DNA of 10,569 nt from Yoonia sp. (lineage in GTDB: Bacteria > Pseudomonadota > Alphaproteobacteria > Rhodobacterales > Rhodobacteraceae): positions 1-10,569 of the forward strand of contig JAPKCP010000097.1 of assembly GCA_028822885.1 (NCBI GenBank), written 5' to 3'. The translations under genes and the position numbers were made by a program. Positions 1-7,085 of this stretch are shown one piece after another (positions within the stretch are counted from its first letter, which is position 1; each line of letters starts with the position of its first letter). The notes beneath the pieces were generated by a model. The model did not search any database. It worked only from the letters and a program-made list of their open reading frames with translations, and was not told the origin of the DNA.

Positions 1-1
1 T

Positions 2-79
2 GCCATTGAGGGCAGCGGTTCTCTGACGTTTGATCATGGGAAAGCTGCGGAAATCGTGTTCTTTGATCTCGCGGAATAG
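2..79 (+). CDS. C-terminal end of a pirin-like protein (partial)
   Basis: Only the last 25 codons are present, read in the frame starting at base 2 and ending at TAG 77-79. The peptide ends in GSLTFDHGKAAEIVFFDLAE. Its pattern, a beta-strand followed by 'AEI(V/L)FFDL' a few residues from the stop, is what I recall at the C-terminus of pirin/YhaK-type bicupin proteins (quercetin 2,3-dioxygenase-like). The identification rests on this short pattern alone and could be wrong. The gene converges on the catabolic operon and so is not part of it. Nothing in view links it to aromatic degradation, although pirins can oxidise flavonols. Confidence 0.45.
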   Translation, partial: AIEGSGSLTFDHGKAAEIVFFDLAE

Positions 80-93
80 GCGTATTTATCAAT

Positions 94-119
94 TCTGGTG
101 GCCTGTTAATGCCACCAGA
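94..119. terminator. Hairpin between convergent genes, probable bidirectional terminator
   Basis: A perfect 9-bp stem (TCTGGTGGC / GCCACCAGA) closes an 8-nt loop (103-110). It begins 15 bp after the stop of the pirin-like gene and lies about 50 bp past the stop of the BKACE gene, which ends the minus-strand operon. Neither side carries a canonical uninterrupted T-run, though a T-rich stretch (TTGTTTTA) lies about 15 nt downstream on the plus strand. It may therefore act as a weak terminator or as a 3'-end mRNA stabiliser for both transcripts. Confidence 0.55.
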
Positions 120-168
120 TCCACTTCGACGCTTGTTTTAGAATTGCCGCAAAACAGGTACGCAAAGA

Positions 169-996
169 TCAAGCCAAACCGAGCAATGATCGCGCCTCTG
201 AGCAGTTGGCAACGGGGCGTTCGTATTTGTCGCAAAGATCGACGACACGCCGTACCAGAGCAGCGTTGGATGGCGCTAGGTTAGTCTTGTCGATACGAAT
301 GTTGTCCTCAAGCCCAGTTCGCGCATGGCCGCCCGCAGAAACAGACCAGTCATTTAGGGTAAATTGATTCGCTCCAATTCCTGCTGCGCACCACTGGGCC
401 TTATCACCAAACAACCGTTTGACGGTTTGAACGTAGAAATCAAAGACATGCTGATCAGCGGGCATCGCATTTTTAACCCCCATGACAAATTGCACATAGG
501 GGATATCGGTTATCTTTCCTGTCTTATGCATCTGGGCGGCCTTTAAAATATGGGAAAGGTCAAAGGCTTCGACTTCTGGCTTTACGGCATGAGTGACCAT
601 TTCCGACGCCAACCAATCAACCAGATCGGGTGGGTTTTCATAGACGCGGGTTGGAAAATTGTTGGACCCGACGGAAAGTGACGCCATGTCGGGCTGAAGC
701 GAGATCATGCCACCACGCGTTTTCCCAGCACCTGAGCGTCCACCAGTTGAAAATTGAATTATCATTCCGGGGCAGTGTTTTTCCAAGCCCTCCTTTAAGG
801 CTGCAAACTTCTCAGGATCGCTTGAGGGTGTTTCGTCATCATTGCGAACATGAGCATGGACAATGCTAGCCCCGGCTTCAAACGCTTCATGCGTGCTTTC
901 GACTTGTTCGGACACCGTGATGGGAACTGCGGGATTGTTTTCTTTGCGTGGTAGGCTGCCCGTAATGGCGACGCAAATGATGCAGGGAGTGGTCAT
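169..996 (-). CDS. Beta-keto acid cleavage enzyme (BKACE, DUF849 / Kce family)
   Basis: This 275-aa protein matches the 3-keto-5-aminohexanoate cleavage enzyme family in length and motifs. Family members are Zn-dependent TIM barrels that react a beta-keto acid with acetyl-CoA to give acetoacetate and a new acyl-CoA. Visible motifs are the N-terminal ITGS strand (11-14), the metal-binding HAH (His47, His49), QFSTGG (81-86), and GGHARTGLEDNI (222-233). The last contains Arg226, Glu230 (third Zn ligand) and Asp231, equivalent to the catalytic set of the characterised Kce enzyme. The glutamate that in Kce follows ITG and contacts the substrate amino group (Glu14) aligns with Leu15 here, so an aminated substrate is unlikely. 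The ATG overlaps the dioxygenase stop as ATGA, implying translational coupling. As the last gene of a hydroxyquinol operon, it probably acts on 3-oxoadipate, giving succinyl-CoA and acetoacetate. That substrate is an inference; family membership is secure. Confidence 0.9.
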   Translation of the reverse strand: MTTPCIICVAITGSLPRKENNPAVPITVSEQVESTHEAFEAGASIVHAHVRNDDETPSSDPEKFAALKEGLEKHCPGMIIQFSTGGRSGAGKTRGGMISLQPDMASLSVGSNNFPTRVYENPPDLVDWLASEMVTHAVKPEVEAFDLSHILKAAQMHKTGKITDIPYVQFVMGVKNAMPADQHVFDFYVQTVKRLFGDKAQWCAAGIGANQFTLNDWSVSAGGHARTGLEDNIRIDKTNLAPSNAALVRRVVDLCDKYERPVANCSEARSLLGLA

Positions 997-1874
997 GATA
1001 CAGGTGCCAAAACGAAGTCGTGAATAACTTCATAAAACGATCCGTCGACTCCTTCGCTCGCAATACGTGCGGGATCTTCAATCAACTCAAATTTGGCCAA
1101 CAAGCTTTCTTTGACGCCGAAGACCGCATCAGAATGAATATACTTGTCATCAGGATCGAAAATATGAGTGACGAGTGTTTCATAACCACTTGCTTCCAGA
1201 ATGTAGTGCAAATGCGCAGGCCGGAATGGGTGACGTCCCAAACTTCCTAGCAGTTTTCCAACCGGGCCATCATCGGGGATTGGGTAGAAGAGCGGTTTTG
1301 CGCCCCAGAAGTTATAAGTTCCATCTGAACCCGTTCGAAATACACCCCGCAAATTGAAATCAGGTTGGATGCCTTTTTGTTGCACATCATAAAAGCCATC
1401 ATCATTGGTCTGCCAAACGTCGATCTTAGTACCCTCAATCGGATGGCCTTCCGTGTTCAAGATACGACCCTTGATCAACATTGGATGGCCTTTGCCATCT
1501 AGGCAGATATTGGCACCCATCGGCAGTTCGGGAACGTTAGGAACATGAAACGGTCCCAAGACAGTTGATTCCGACGCGCCATTAGGTTTGCGGTTGTTGA
1601 TGGCATCGACCAACATTGAGACCCCAAAGATATCGCTCAGAAGAATAAACTCCTGCCGCCAGTCATCCGATTTATGACCCGTTTCGGTCAGGAATTTGAT
1701 GGCGGCCAACCATTCGTCTTGGCTGGGCTCAATCTCTTTTACTGCGGCGTGAAGATGTCGGGTGATGGCCGAAATAACTTCAGCCAATCGGGGTTCCGTT
1801 GTCGCCGCAATCTGACCGGTAACAACATCTGCCGAGTTCTTTTCCGTAAAGTAGCCTTGTTTTTGGGTGTTCAT
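993..1874 (-). CDS. Intradiol ring-cleavage dioxygenase, probable hydroxyquinol 1,2-dioxygenase
   Basis: This 293-aa non-haem Fe(III) intradiol dioxygenase would cleave hydroxyquinol between the two adjacent hydroxyls to give maleylacetate. The N-terminal helical dimerisation domain (about 25-100) is followed by the catalytic beta-sandwich. The latter starts at STVLGPFHVPN (103-113) and includes the DVWQTNDDGFYD segment (152-163). The four expected iron ligands are visible: Tyr162, Tyr197 (LFYPIP), and His221 and His223 (RPAHLH). A length near 290 aa fits hydroxyquinol dioxygenases better than the shorter (about 250-260 aa) chlorocatechol enzymes. Adjacent maleylacetate reductase, and no cycloisomerase or dienelactone hydrolase, supports the same choice. 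A Shine-Dalgarno sequence AAGAGG (1880-1885) lies 5 nt before the ATG and overlaps the monooxygenase stop; the gap is 9 bp. A catechol or chlorocatechol dioxygenase remains possible. Confidence 0.88.
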   Translation of the reverse strand: MNTQKQGYFTEKNSADVVTGQIAATTEPRLAEVISAITRHLHAAVKEIEPSQDEWLAAIKFLTETGHKSDDWRQEFILLSDIFGVSMLVDAINNRKPNGASESTVLGPFHVPNVPELPMGANICLDGKGHPMLIKGRILNTEGHPIEGTKIDVWQTNDDGFYDVQQKGIQPDFNLRGVFRTGSDGTYNFWGAKPLFYPIPDDGPVGKLLGSLGRHPFRPAHLHYILEASGYETLVTHIFDPDDKYIHSDAVFGVKESLLAKFELIEDPARIASEGVDGSFYEVIHDFVLAPVS

Positions 1875-1883
1875 AGCAGCCTC

Positions 1884-3638
1884 TTATCTAGCTAAAATTG
1901 CAGTCATGACGCGGGTCAGTTCCAAGGTCGGATCGCTTGCCGTGCCATCATTGCGCCAGCAAACATGCTGGTCAGGGCGGGTCAGAATGCAGCCCGCATC
2001 GCCTACCTCGCGTGCTCGTGCCCAATCGCCGGTGTGATCTACATATTCCTGGCGTGGACCAATGACATGGGCACGAATTTTTACACCTAACTTTTCGCTG
2101 ACGAGCTTTGCAGCGTCTGCCCAGGCCCTTCCGCCCAGACCGGTAAAGACCGTAAACGCCCCGCCACCGGCCAGATCGAGTGTCGAGTGTTTTACCCCAG
2201 CTTCATCAAACAACCATGCATGCGGAATCCGCGCACCGGGCCACGTTGTCGGCTGGTAATGAAGGTCCGCATCAAGCGCGAAGTCGGGCTCGATCTGTCC
2301 ATCTGTTACTGTCGCTTGCGACGTGTAGCGTTGGTTCATTTCAACGCCATGGGCGTCGAATTCGTATTTCTTGAATGCAATTGCTGCGTTCAGTGCGTCC
2401 CTTTGTGCCTCTGCATCTGGCGTGGTGTCGCATCGGGCATCCATATTGGCTTTGATTTGTTCGATCTCAGTACCCCCGGTCATGCCCAATGCTTCAAATA
2501 TAGGGCCAAATTCAGCAATAGACTGGTTTGCGCGGGTCACGATCTGTTTGGCAATTGGCGCACGTTCACTCGTGTAACTTTCCAGCAAGGCCTCACCTGC
2601 CTGCTCCTTGACCACTGCAGCAATTTTCCAAGCCAGATTAAAAGCGTCCTGAATGGAGGTGTTAGACCCTAACCCGTTGGATGGAGGATGGCGGTGCGCC
2701 GCATCGCCCATCACGAACACGCGTCCCTTCGACATTTGGGTCGCATAGGTATTGTTAACCGTCCACGTACTGGCGCTGATCAGGTCGATCTCAAGTTCTG
2801 AATCACCTACAAGTTGGCGCGCAACGTCCGTTGCCATGGCTTCGTCAACAACGGGGGCGGGTTGGTTGATGTCGTAACCCCAGACGATCAACCATTCGTT
2901 CCAAGGACGGATACAGCGGACGAGCCCCATTCCGATGCCTCCTACATTCGCACCGGGCTGCATCACCCAATACAAAACAGACGGGCGATGGGCTACATAC
3001 TTTGACAGATCCGCACGGAAGTAGATGTTCATAGAACCACCGACGCCCATCTGGCCTTCAAAAGGCAGATTCTCATTCTCAGCCACAAGGGAATTCCCGC
3101 CGTCCGCACCGATCAGGTATTTGGAACGGATAGTGAGTTCCTTCCCCGTCAACCGGTCCAGGCAGGTTGTGGTCACGCCTTCGGCGTCTTGCACGTGGCT
3201 AATGTATTCTGTGCTCATTCGAGCACGGGTGCCGCGTTTGCAGGCTGTCTTAAATAGGATTGGTTCCATAAATGTTTGTGGAAGATCATTCATGGATGTT
3301 GGGGATGACAGTAAGTGCTCGGCCTTGGATAACGGGTGCGTGCCCCAAGACTTCATCCGACCAATTTCTTCGCCAGCGAGGCTTTCACAAAACACGTTCT
3401 CGCCCATCAGAGATTGATCCATAGCGTTCAGATAAACCTCGTCCTCGACCTCGCGGCCAAGGTCGCGCAGCACCTCCATCGTGCGTTGGTTCGTAATGTG
3501 CGCACGCGGCGTGTTGGCCAGCCAATGATAGCGGTTAATCACGACATTCTCGACGCCGTAGCTGGACAACAATGCAGCACTTGTCGACCCAGCCGGGCCG
3601 GTGCCGATGATCAGGACCTCTGTAGTGATATCTGGCAT
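1884..3638 (-). CDS. FAD-dependent phenol-type monooxygenase, TfdB-like
   Basis: This 584-aa class A flavoprotein hydroxylase should use NAD(P)H and O2 to insert a hydroxyl ortho to an existing phenolic OH. Visible motifs are the FAD dinucleotide fold GTGPAG (12-17), the NAD(P)H/FAD-contacting DG motif GADGGNS (177-183), and the second FAD motif GDAAHRHPP (311-319). A C-terminal thioredoxin-like dimerisation domain (about 430-584) follows, as in phenol hydroxylases. Stretches such as WLANTPRAHITNQRTMEVL (39-57) and NGLGSNTSIQDAFNLAWK (321-338) closely match my recollection of 2,4-dichlorophenol 6-monooxygenase (TfdB). Placed immediately before a hydroxyquinol-type dioxygenase, its likely job is to make hydroxyquinol from resorcinol or a related diphenol, or by oxidative decarboxylation of a dihydroxybenzoate. 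The exact substrate cannot be read from sequence. AAGGA (3645-3649), within the end of the LivM gene, precedes the ATG by 6 nt; the gap is 2 bp. Confidence 0.88.
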   Translation of the reverse strand: MPDITTEVLIIGTGPAGSTSAALLSSYGVENVVINRYHWLANTPRAHITNQRTMEVLRDLGREVEDEVYLNAMDQSLMGENVFCESLAGEEIGRMKSWGTHPLSKAEHLLSSPTSMNDLPQTFMEPILFKTACKRGTRARMSTEYISHVQDAEGVTTTCLDRLTGKELTIRSKYLIGADGGNSLVAENENLPFEGQMGVGGSMNIYFRADLSKYVAHRPSVLYWVMQPGANVGGIGMGLVRCIRPWNEWLIVWGYDINQPAPVVDEAMATDVARQLVGDSELEIDLISASTWTVNNTYATQMSKGRVFVMGDAAHRHPPSNGLGSNTSIQDAFNLAWKIAAVVKEQAGEALLESYTSERAPIAKQIVTRANQSIAEFGPIFEALGMTGGTEIEQIKANMDARCDTTPDAEAQRDALNAAIAFKKYEFDAHGVEMNQRYTSQATVTDGQIEPDFALDADLHYQPTTWPGARIPHAWLFDEAGVKHSTLDLAGGGAFTVFTGLGGRAWADAAKLVSEKLGVKIRAHVIGPRQEYVDHTGDWARAREVGDAGCILTRPDQHVCWRNDGTASDPTLELTRVMTAILAR

Positions 3639-3640
3639 GT

Positions 3641-4696
3641 TTATTCCTTCGATGATGTGAGTTTGCCACCTGTCAGGCGACGGCGAATTGGGAAAAGATG
3701 TAGGCCGGTACGTTCACTTAGCAGGCCCCAAAGACCGCGAGGTGCAACCAGCATGACGACAATTGCGAGCACTCCCAGCGTCATCAGATACCAACTGCCA
3801 AAGTCAGCAAGCAACGTTTGTAATGCAAAAAAGACCAACACACCGATGATAGGTCCCTCAATGGTGCCTATACCGCCGATAACGACGATGAAGATCACAT
3901 ATGCAGTCCAATCGGTGACGCTAAAGGCGGCGTCGGGACTGATCCGTGCCTTTTGCATGTAGATCAAACCGCCTGCTAAACCTGTGCCAAAGGCAGACGT
4001 TAGGAACACAATCCATTTCATGCGACCCGCATCAACGCCTACAGATTTCGCGGCCTCAGTATTGTCGCGCACCGCAGCCAGCGCCAGACCACGTCGGGTC
4101 CGCAATAACCAATAAATGCCCCCGATAGTGACCAACGCCAGCACCAGTGCCAGCCAATATGCCAGAACATCGCGCGCAGCCGCCGACCGAAGGCCAAGGG
4201 TATCTTCGATTGTTGCAACGAACCACATGTCGCGTGTTGCGTCGCGTGGCAGAGACGTTCCAGTGCCCCCGCCAAGCGTTTTCCATTGCGCGACGAGCAG
4301 GCGCACGACCTCTGCAATGACCCATGTACCGATCGCAAAATAAGCACCGTTTAGACGGAATGCAAAAAAGGCCGTCGGCACTGCAATCACAAGTGCTGCG
4401 ACACCTGCGCAAAGAATTGCGGGCACGGGGTCCATCCCCCAAAGGATGACGACACCAAAAAGCGCGTAGGCACCCATCCCAACAAAGGCCTGCTGCCCAA
4501 TGCTAACCAGACCACCATAACCCGCAAGAAGGTTCCAAAATTGCGCCAACACGAGCATCGTGAGGATGAAGAACATGTCTTGGATCATCCCTCGACCCGC
4601 AAAGAACGGTAGTGCGATCAGTACGCCGATCAGAACAACGCCAGCAATTGCTGCGATGCGCGACGCGGGTGTTTGTGTCGTAACAGAATACGCCAT
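3641..4696 (-). CDS. LivM-type ABC transporter permease (HAAT family)
   Basis: This 351-aa hydrophobic inner-membrane permease is the second permease of a branched-chain-amino-acid-type ABC importer. It shows the LivM hallmark NLLAGYGGLVSIGQQAFVG (55-73) and the cytoplasmic EAA-like coupling loop around RRGLALAAVRDNTEAAKSVG (201-220), which contacts the ATPases. The closing VIGGIGTIEGPIIG segment (272-285) and the terminal LVAPRGLWGLL are also family-typical. Several hydrophobic stretches before and after the loop are consistent with the usual 8-10 membrane spans. Its ATG shares one base with the LivH stop (TAATG). The family covers amino acids, urea, and aromatic acids such as coumarate, so leucine should not be assumed. 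Context argues for an aromatic or related ligand. Confidence 0.93.
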   Translation of the reverse strand: MAYSVTTQTPASRIAAIAGVVLIGVLIALPFFAGRGMIQDMFFILTMLVLAQFWNLLAGYGGLVSIGQQAFVGMGAYALFGVVILWGMDPVPAILCAGVAALVIAVPTAFFAFRLNGAYFAIGTWVIAEVVRLLVAQWKTLGGGTGTSLPRDATRDMWFVATIEDTLGLRSAAARDVLAYWLALVLALVTIGGIYWLLRTRRGLALAAVRDNTEAAKSVGVDAGRMKWIVFLTSAFGTGLAGGLIYMQKARISPDAAFSVTDWTAYVIFIVVIGGIGTIEGPIIGVLVFFALQTLLADFGSWYLMTLGVLAIVVMLVAPRGLWGLLSERTGLHLFPIRRRLTGGKLTSSKE

Positions 4697-5559
4697 TAGT
4701 CATTCGCCCTAGGAAAGAGGCCACGCGGCCGGACAAGCAATACAAGCAGAAAAGCGACGTGCCCTGCTAGGATTTGCCATTCAGGATTGATTGCGGCACC
4801 CAACGTCTGCGCAACACCGATAATGATGCCGCCCAAAAGAGTGCCCCAAAGTGATCCAAGACCGCCGATTATTACGGCCTGAAACGCGTAGACCAGTCGG
4901 GCCGGTCCAATACTGGGATCAAAGTTCGCCCGAAGGCCCAAATACAACGCCGCGATCGTGACAATGACGAATGCAATACCTGTTGCTGTCGCAAAGATAT
5001 TTGCAGGCTTAATGCCCATGAGGCTAGCCGTTATTGGATCATCCGACGTAGCGCGAAACGCGCGGCCCAGCTCGGTGCGGTAGAACAGCTGATTTAAGGC
5101 CACGATCACCAGAACGGCGGAACCGAACGTTAGCAGCGGCATTACTCCAAGTGAGATCGGACCTACCTGAACCGAGGCTGTCGTCAATGCGCTGGTTGGC
5201 AGTCGCTGACTGTCGGCTGAGAACGTCTCGAGCAGAGCATTCTGAAGTGCGATGGATAAGCCGAATGTGACCAAAAGCGGTGGTAGAATATCATCGCCCA
5301 AGGTGCGGTTCAGCAGAAACTTCTGCAAGGCCCATCCAAGACAGAACATCACCGGCATTGCGACCAGTGCAGCAAGGAATGGCGACACCCCCAGTATCGT
5401 GACCAAGAGCAAGATAAGATAGGCTCCCATGACGATCAAATCGCCATGCGCAAGGTTCACCAGCCGCATGATACCAAATACAAGGCTCAGCCCTGATGCA
5501 AAAAGCGCGTAAAGCCCGCCCAGCAGTATCCCTTGGATAATTGTATCGACCCAGATCAA
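4696..5559 (-). CDS. LivH-type ABC transporter permease (HAAT family)
   Basis: This 287-aa integral membrane protein is the first permease of the importer. Signature segments are IIQGILLGGLYALFASGLSL (7-26), FGIMRLVNLAHGD (28-40), the EAA-like loop LGRAFRATSDDPITASLMGI (164-183), and VIIGGLGSLWGTLLGG (229-244). The start codon is TTG (5557-5559). No in-frame ATG or other start lies between it and the upstream in-frame stop (5593-5595). GGAG (5567-5570) sits 7 nt before the TTG, and the resulting N-terminus has the normal family length. The TTG overlaps the LivF stop by 4 nt (TTGA), indicating coupled translation. It should pair with the LivM-type partner to form the membrane channel. Confidence 0.93.
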   Translation of the reverse strand: MIWVDTIIQGILLGGLYALFASGLSLVFGIMRLVNLAHGDLIVMGAYLILLLVTILGVSPFLAALVAMPVMFCLGWALQKFLLNRTLGDDILPPLLVTFGLSIALQNALLETFSADSQRLPTSALTTASVQVGPISLGVMPLLTFGSAVLVIVALNQLFYRTELGRAFRATSDDPITASLMGIKPANIFATATGIAFVIVTIAALYLGLRANFDPSIGPARLVYAFQAVIIGGLGSLWGTLLGGIIIGVAQTLGAAINPEWQILAGHVAFLLVLLVRPRGLFPRAND

Positions 5560-6278
5560 TGGCTTGCTCCAAAATATGCATCGTGGATATCGTCACGGCT
5601 GAGCGTGTCGGGCGTTCCAGACAATGTCACGCGGCCCTCCATCATACAGTAAACGCGGTCTGCGACGGCCATGGCCTGCGCAATGTCCTGTTCAACGACG
5701 ATAAGTGAGGCACCAGCCGCTTTGATCGCGGGAACAGCCTTGTAGATGTCCTTGATGACAACGGGCGCAAGACCAAGGCTGATTTCGTCACACAGCAGCA
5801 CGCGTGGGTTGCTCATCAATGCCCGACCGATTGCAACCATTTGCTGTTGTCCGCCAGACAACGCAGTGCCAGGATTGTTCCGCCGTTCGCGCAGGATTGG
5901 AAAAAGGTCATATACGGTGTCTAACGACCAATGCCCGCCGGATTTGCGTCCGTAAGTTCCAATCAACAGGTTCTCTTCTACACTCAAAGAAGGGAAAAGC
6001 TTGCGACCCTCCGGCACCATAGCCACGCCCTGCGCCATGATCTCATCTGCTGGTTGGGCCCCGATATGTCGGCCCTCAAATAATACCGAAGCAGCTTGGT
6101 TACGCAAAACGCCTGCGATGGATCGCATTAGGGTCGTCTTGCCCGCGCCATTTGCTCCGATGATCGCGACCGTTTCCGCCGCGTTCAGCTCAATATCAAC
6201 ACCGAACAAGGCCTGAAAATCACCATAGTGGGCGATCAAATCGGTGGTTTTTAAAAGGGGGGCTTGCAAAGGAGTCAT
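5556..6278 (-). CDS. LivF-type ABC transporter ATP-binding protein
   Basis: This 240-aa ATPase energises the importer. Walker A is GANGAGKTT (41-49), the LivF-typical VPEGRKLFPSLSVEENL follows at 88-104, the ABC signature is LSGGQQQ (140-146), and Walker B is LLCDE (161-165). The usual switch-region histidine is replaced by VEQD (195-198). LivF proteins commonly have VEQN there, so this supports the subfamily and does not suggest a defect. Its ATG shares one base with the LivG stop (TGATG) and its own stop overlaps the LivH TTG start. It should act as a heterodimer with the LivG-type subunit. Confidence 0.94.
   Translation of the reverse strand: MTPLQAPLLKTTDLIAHYGDFQALFGVDIELNAAETVAIIGANGAGKTTLMRSIAGVLRNQAASVLFEGRHIGAQPADEIMAQGVAMVPEGRKLFPSLSVEENLLIGTYGRKSGGHWSLDTVYDLFPILRERRNNPGTALSGGQQQMVAIGRALMSNPRVLLCDEISLGLAPVVIKDIYKAVPAIKAAGASLIVVEQDIAQAMAVADRVYCMMEGRVTLSGTPDTLSRDDIHDAYFGASH
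5567..5570 (-). promoter_or_regulatory. Ribosome binding site supporting the LivH TTG start
   Basis: GGAG (context TTTGGAG) on the minus strand lies 7 nt upstream of TTG 5557-5559, inside the end of the LivF gene. With no in-frame ATG upstream before a stop, it fixes the unusual start. Confidence 0.65.
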
Positions 6279-7021
6279 CAGACTTCAATTCCCAGATAGA
6301 TTTCTTGCACTTCGCGGCTGGCCATAATCTCTTCCGGATCGCCAAGCCCGATGACTTTACCGAAATCCAATACCAGCAATTTTTCTACGACGGACGTCAG
6401 TGCGTGCAGCACATGTTCGATCCAGATTATCGTGACGCCCCGCGCGTGAATATCCTTGATCGTACGGATCAGCGCTTGGCACTCACCTTCGGTAAGGCCA
6501 CCAGCGATCTCGTCCAGCAACAGCAGCTTGGGCTGTGTCGCCATCGCCCGCGCCAGTTCCAATCGTTTGCGTTCCAATAGCGATAGCTGACCGGCTGGAA
6601 CGTTAGCACGCATAATGAGTTCCGTGCGTTCCAGAACGTCTGCACAATCGTCGCGAACCACAGCCTCGCTAAGGTTCCGCCCATGTGTGGCTGCCACAAG
6701 CAAGTTTTCATAGACCGTCAGTTTTTCGAATGGTTGTGGAATCTGAAAAGAACGACCAATGCCAGTAAGACACCGCTCCATTGCTGAAACCTTTGTCACG
6801 TCACGTCCTTCGAAATGAATGCTGCCCTCATCTGCGCGCACATTGCCTGTAATCAGATTGAACAGCGTGGATTTACCAGCACCGTTCGGCCCAATGATGC
6901 CGAGGGCTTGGCCCTGCAGCACGTCAAAGCTCGCGCCGTCTGTGACGGTCAACGCTCCAAAGCTCTTTGAGACAGATTTGATAGAAAGGATCGACATAGT
7001 AATATCCATATCCCGCGCCAT
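6278..7021 (-). CDS. LivG-type ABC transporter ATP-binding protein
   Basis: This ATPase of up to 247 aa has Walker A GPNGAGKST (44-52), the Q-loop-proximal GIGRSFQIPQPFEKLTVYEN (87-106), a LivG-type signature LSLLERKRLELARA (146-159), Walker B LLLLDE (166-171) and switch histidine His203 (IEH). It lacks the extra regulatory C-terminal domain of sugar-type ATPases, as expected for LivG. The start is uncertain. ATG codons at residues 1, 5 and 9 are in frame and none has a convincing Shine-Dalgarno sequence. The family usually begins close to MSILSIKSVSKSFG, so residue 9 (ATG at 6995-6997) is a good alternative. It is the first transport gene after the 64-bp gap that follows the binding-protein gene. 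Confidence 0.93.
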   Translation of the reverse strand: MARDMDITMSILSIKSVSKSFGALTVTDGASFDVLQGQALGIIGPNGAGKSTLFNLITGNVRADEGSIHFEGRDVTKVSAMERCLTGIGRSFQIPQPFEKLTVYENLLVAATHGRNLSEAVVRDDCADVLERTELIMRANVPAGQLSLLERKRLELARAMATQPKLLLLDEIAGGLTEGECQALIRTIKDIHARGVTIIWIEHVLHALTSVVEKLLVLDFGKVIGLGDPEEIMASREVQEIYLGIEV

Positions 7022-7047
7022 GTTTGGGATCTAAAAAATTTGGTTGC

Positions 7048-7072
7048 GCGCTCCGAAACTCGTCCGGAGCGC
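7048..7072 (-). promoter_or_regulatory. Intercistronic hairpin between binding-protein and LivG genes
   Basis: A perfect 8-bp GC-rich stem (GCGCTCCG / CGGAGCGC) with a 9-nt loop (7056-7064) lies 13 nt after the binding-protein stop. On the minus strand an A/T-rich stretch with six T residues (7033-7038) follows about 9 nt later. This is too far for a strong intrinsic terminator. The usual role of such a structure in ABC operons is partial termination or protection of the upstream mRNA from 3' decay, so the binding protein is made in excess over the membrane components. The structure is seen; its role here is inferred. Confidence 0.6.
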
Positions 7073-7085
7073 ATGCGATTTTAGG

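Noticed and set aside
993..1874. Chlorocatechol 1,2-dioxygenase as the identity of the intradiol enzyme
   Set aside because: The protein is about 30-40 residues longer than typical chlorocatechol enzymes, and the cycloisomerase and dienelactone hydrolase needed after such a step are absent.
2187..2672. 161-codon open frame on the plus strand
   Set aside because: It lies wholly antisense inside the monooxygenase gene, has no recognisable motifs, and that gene has clear FAD motifs along its whole length.
3336..3962. 208-codon open frame on the plus strand spanning the monooxygenase/LivM junction
   Set aside because: It is antisense to two well-supported genes, is rich in Arg, Pro and Ser as expected for a shadow frame, and shows no domain.
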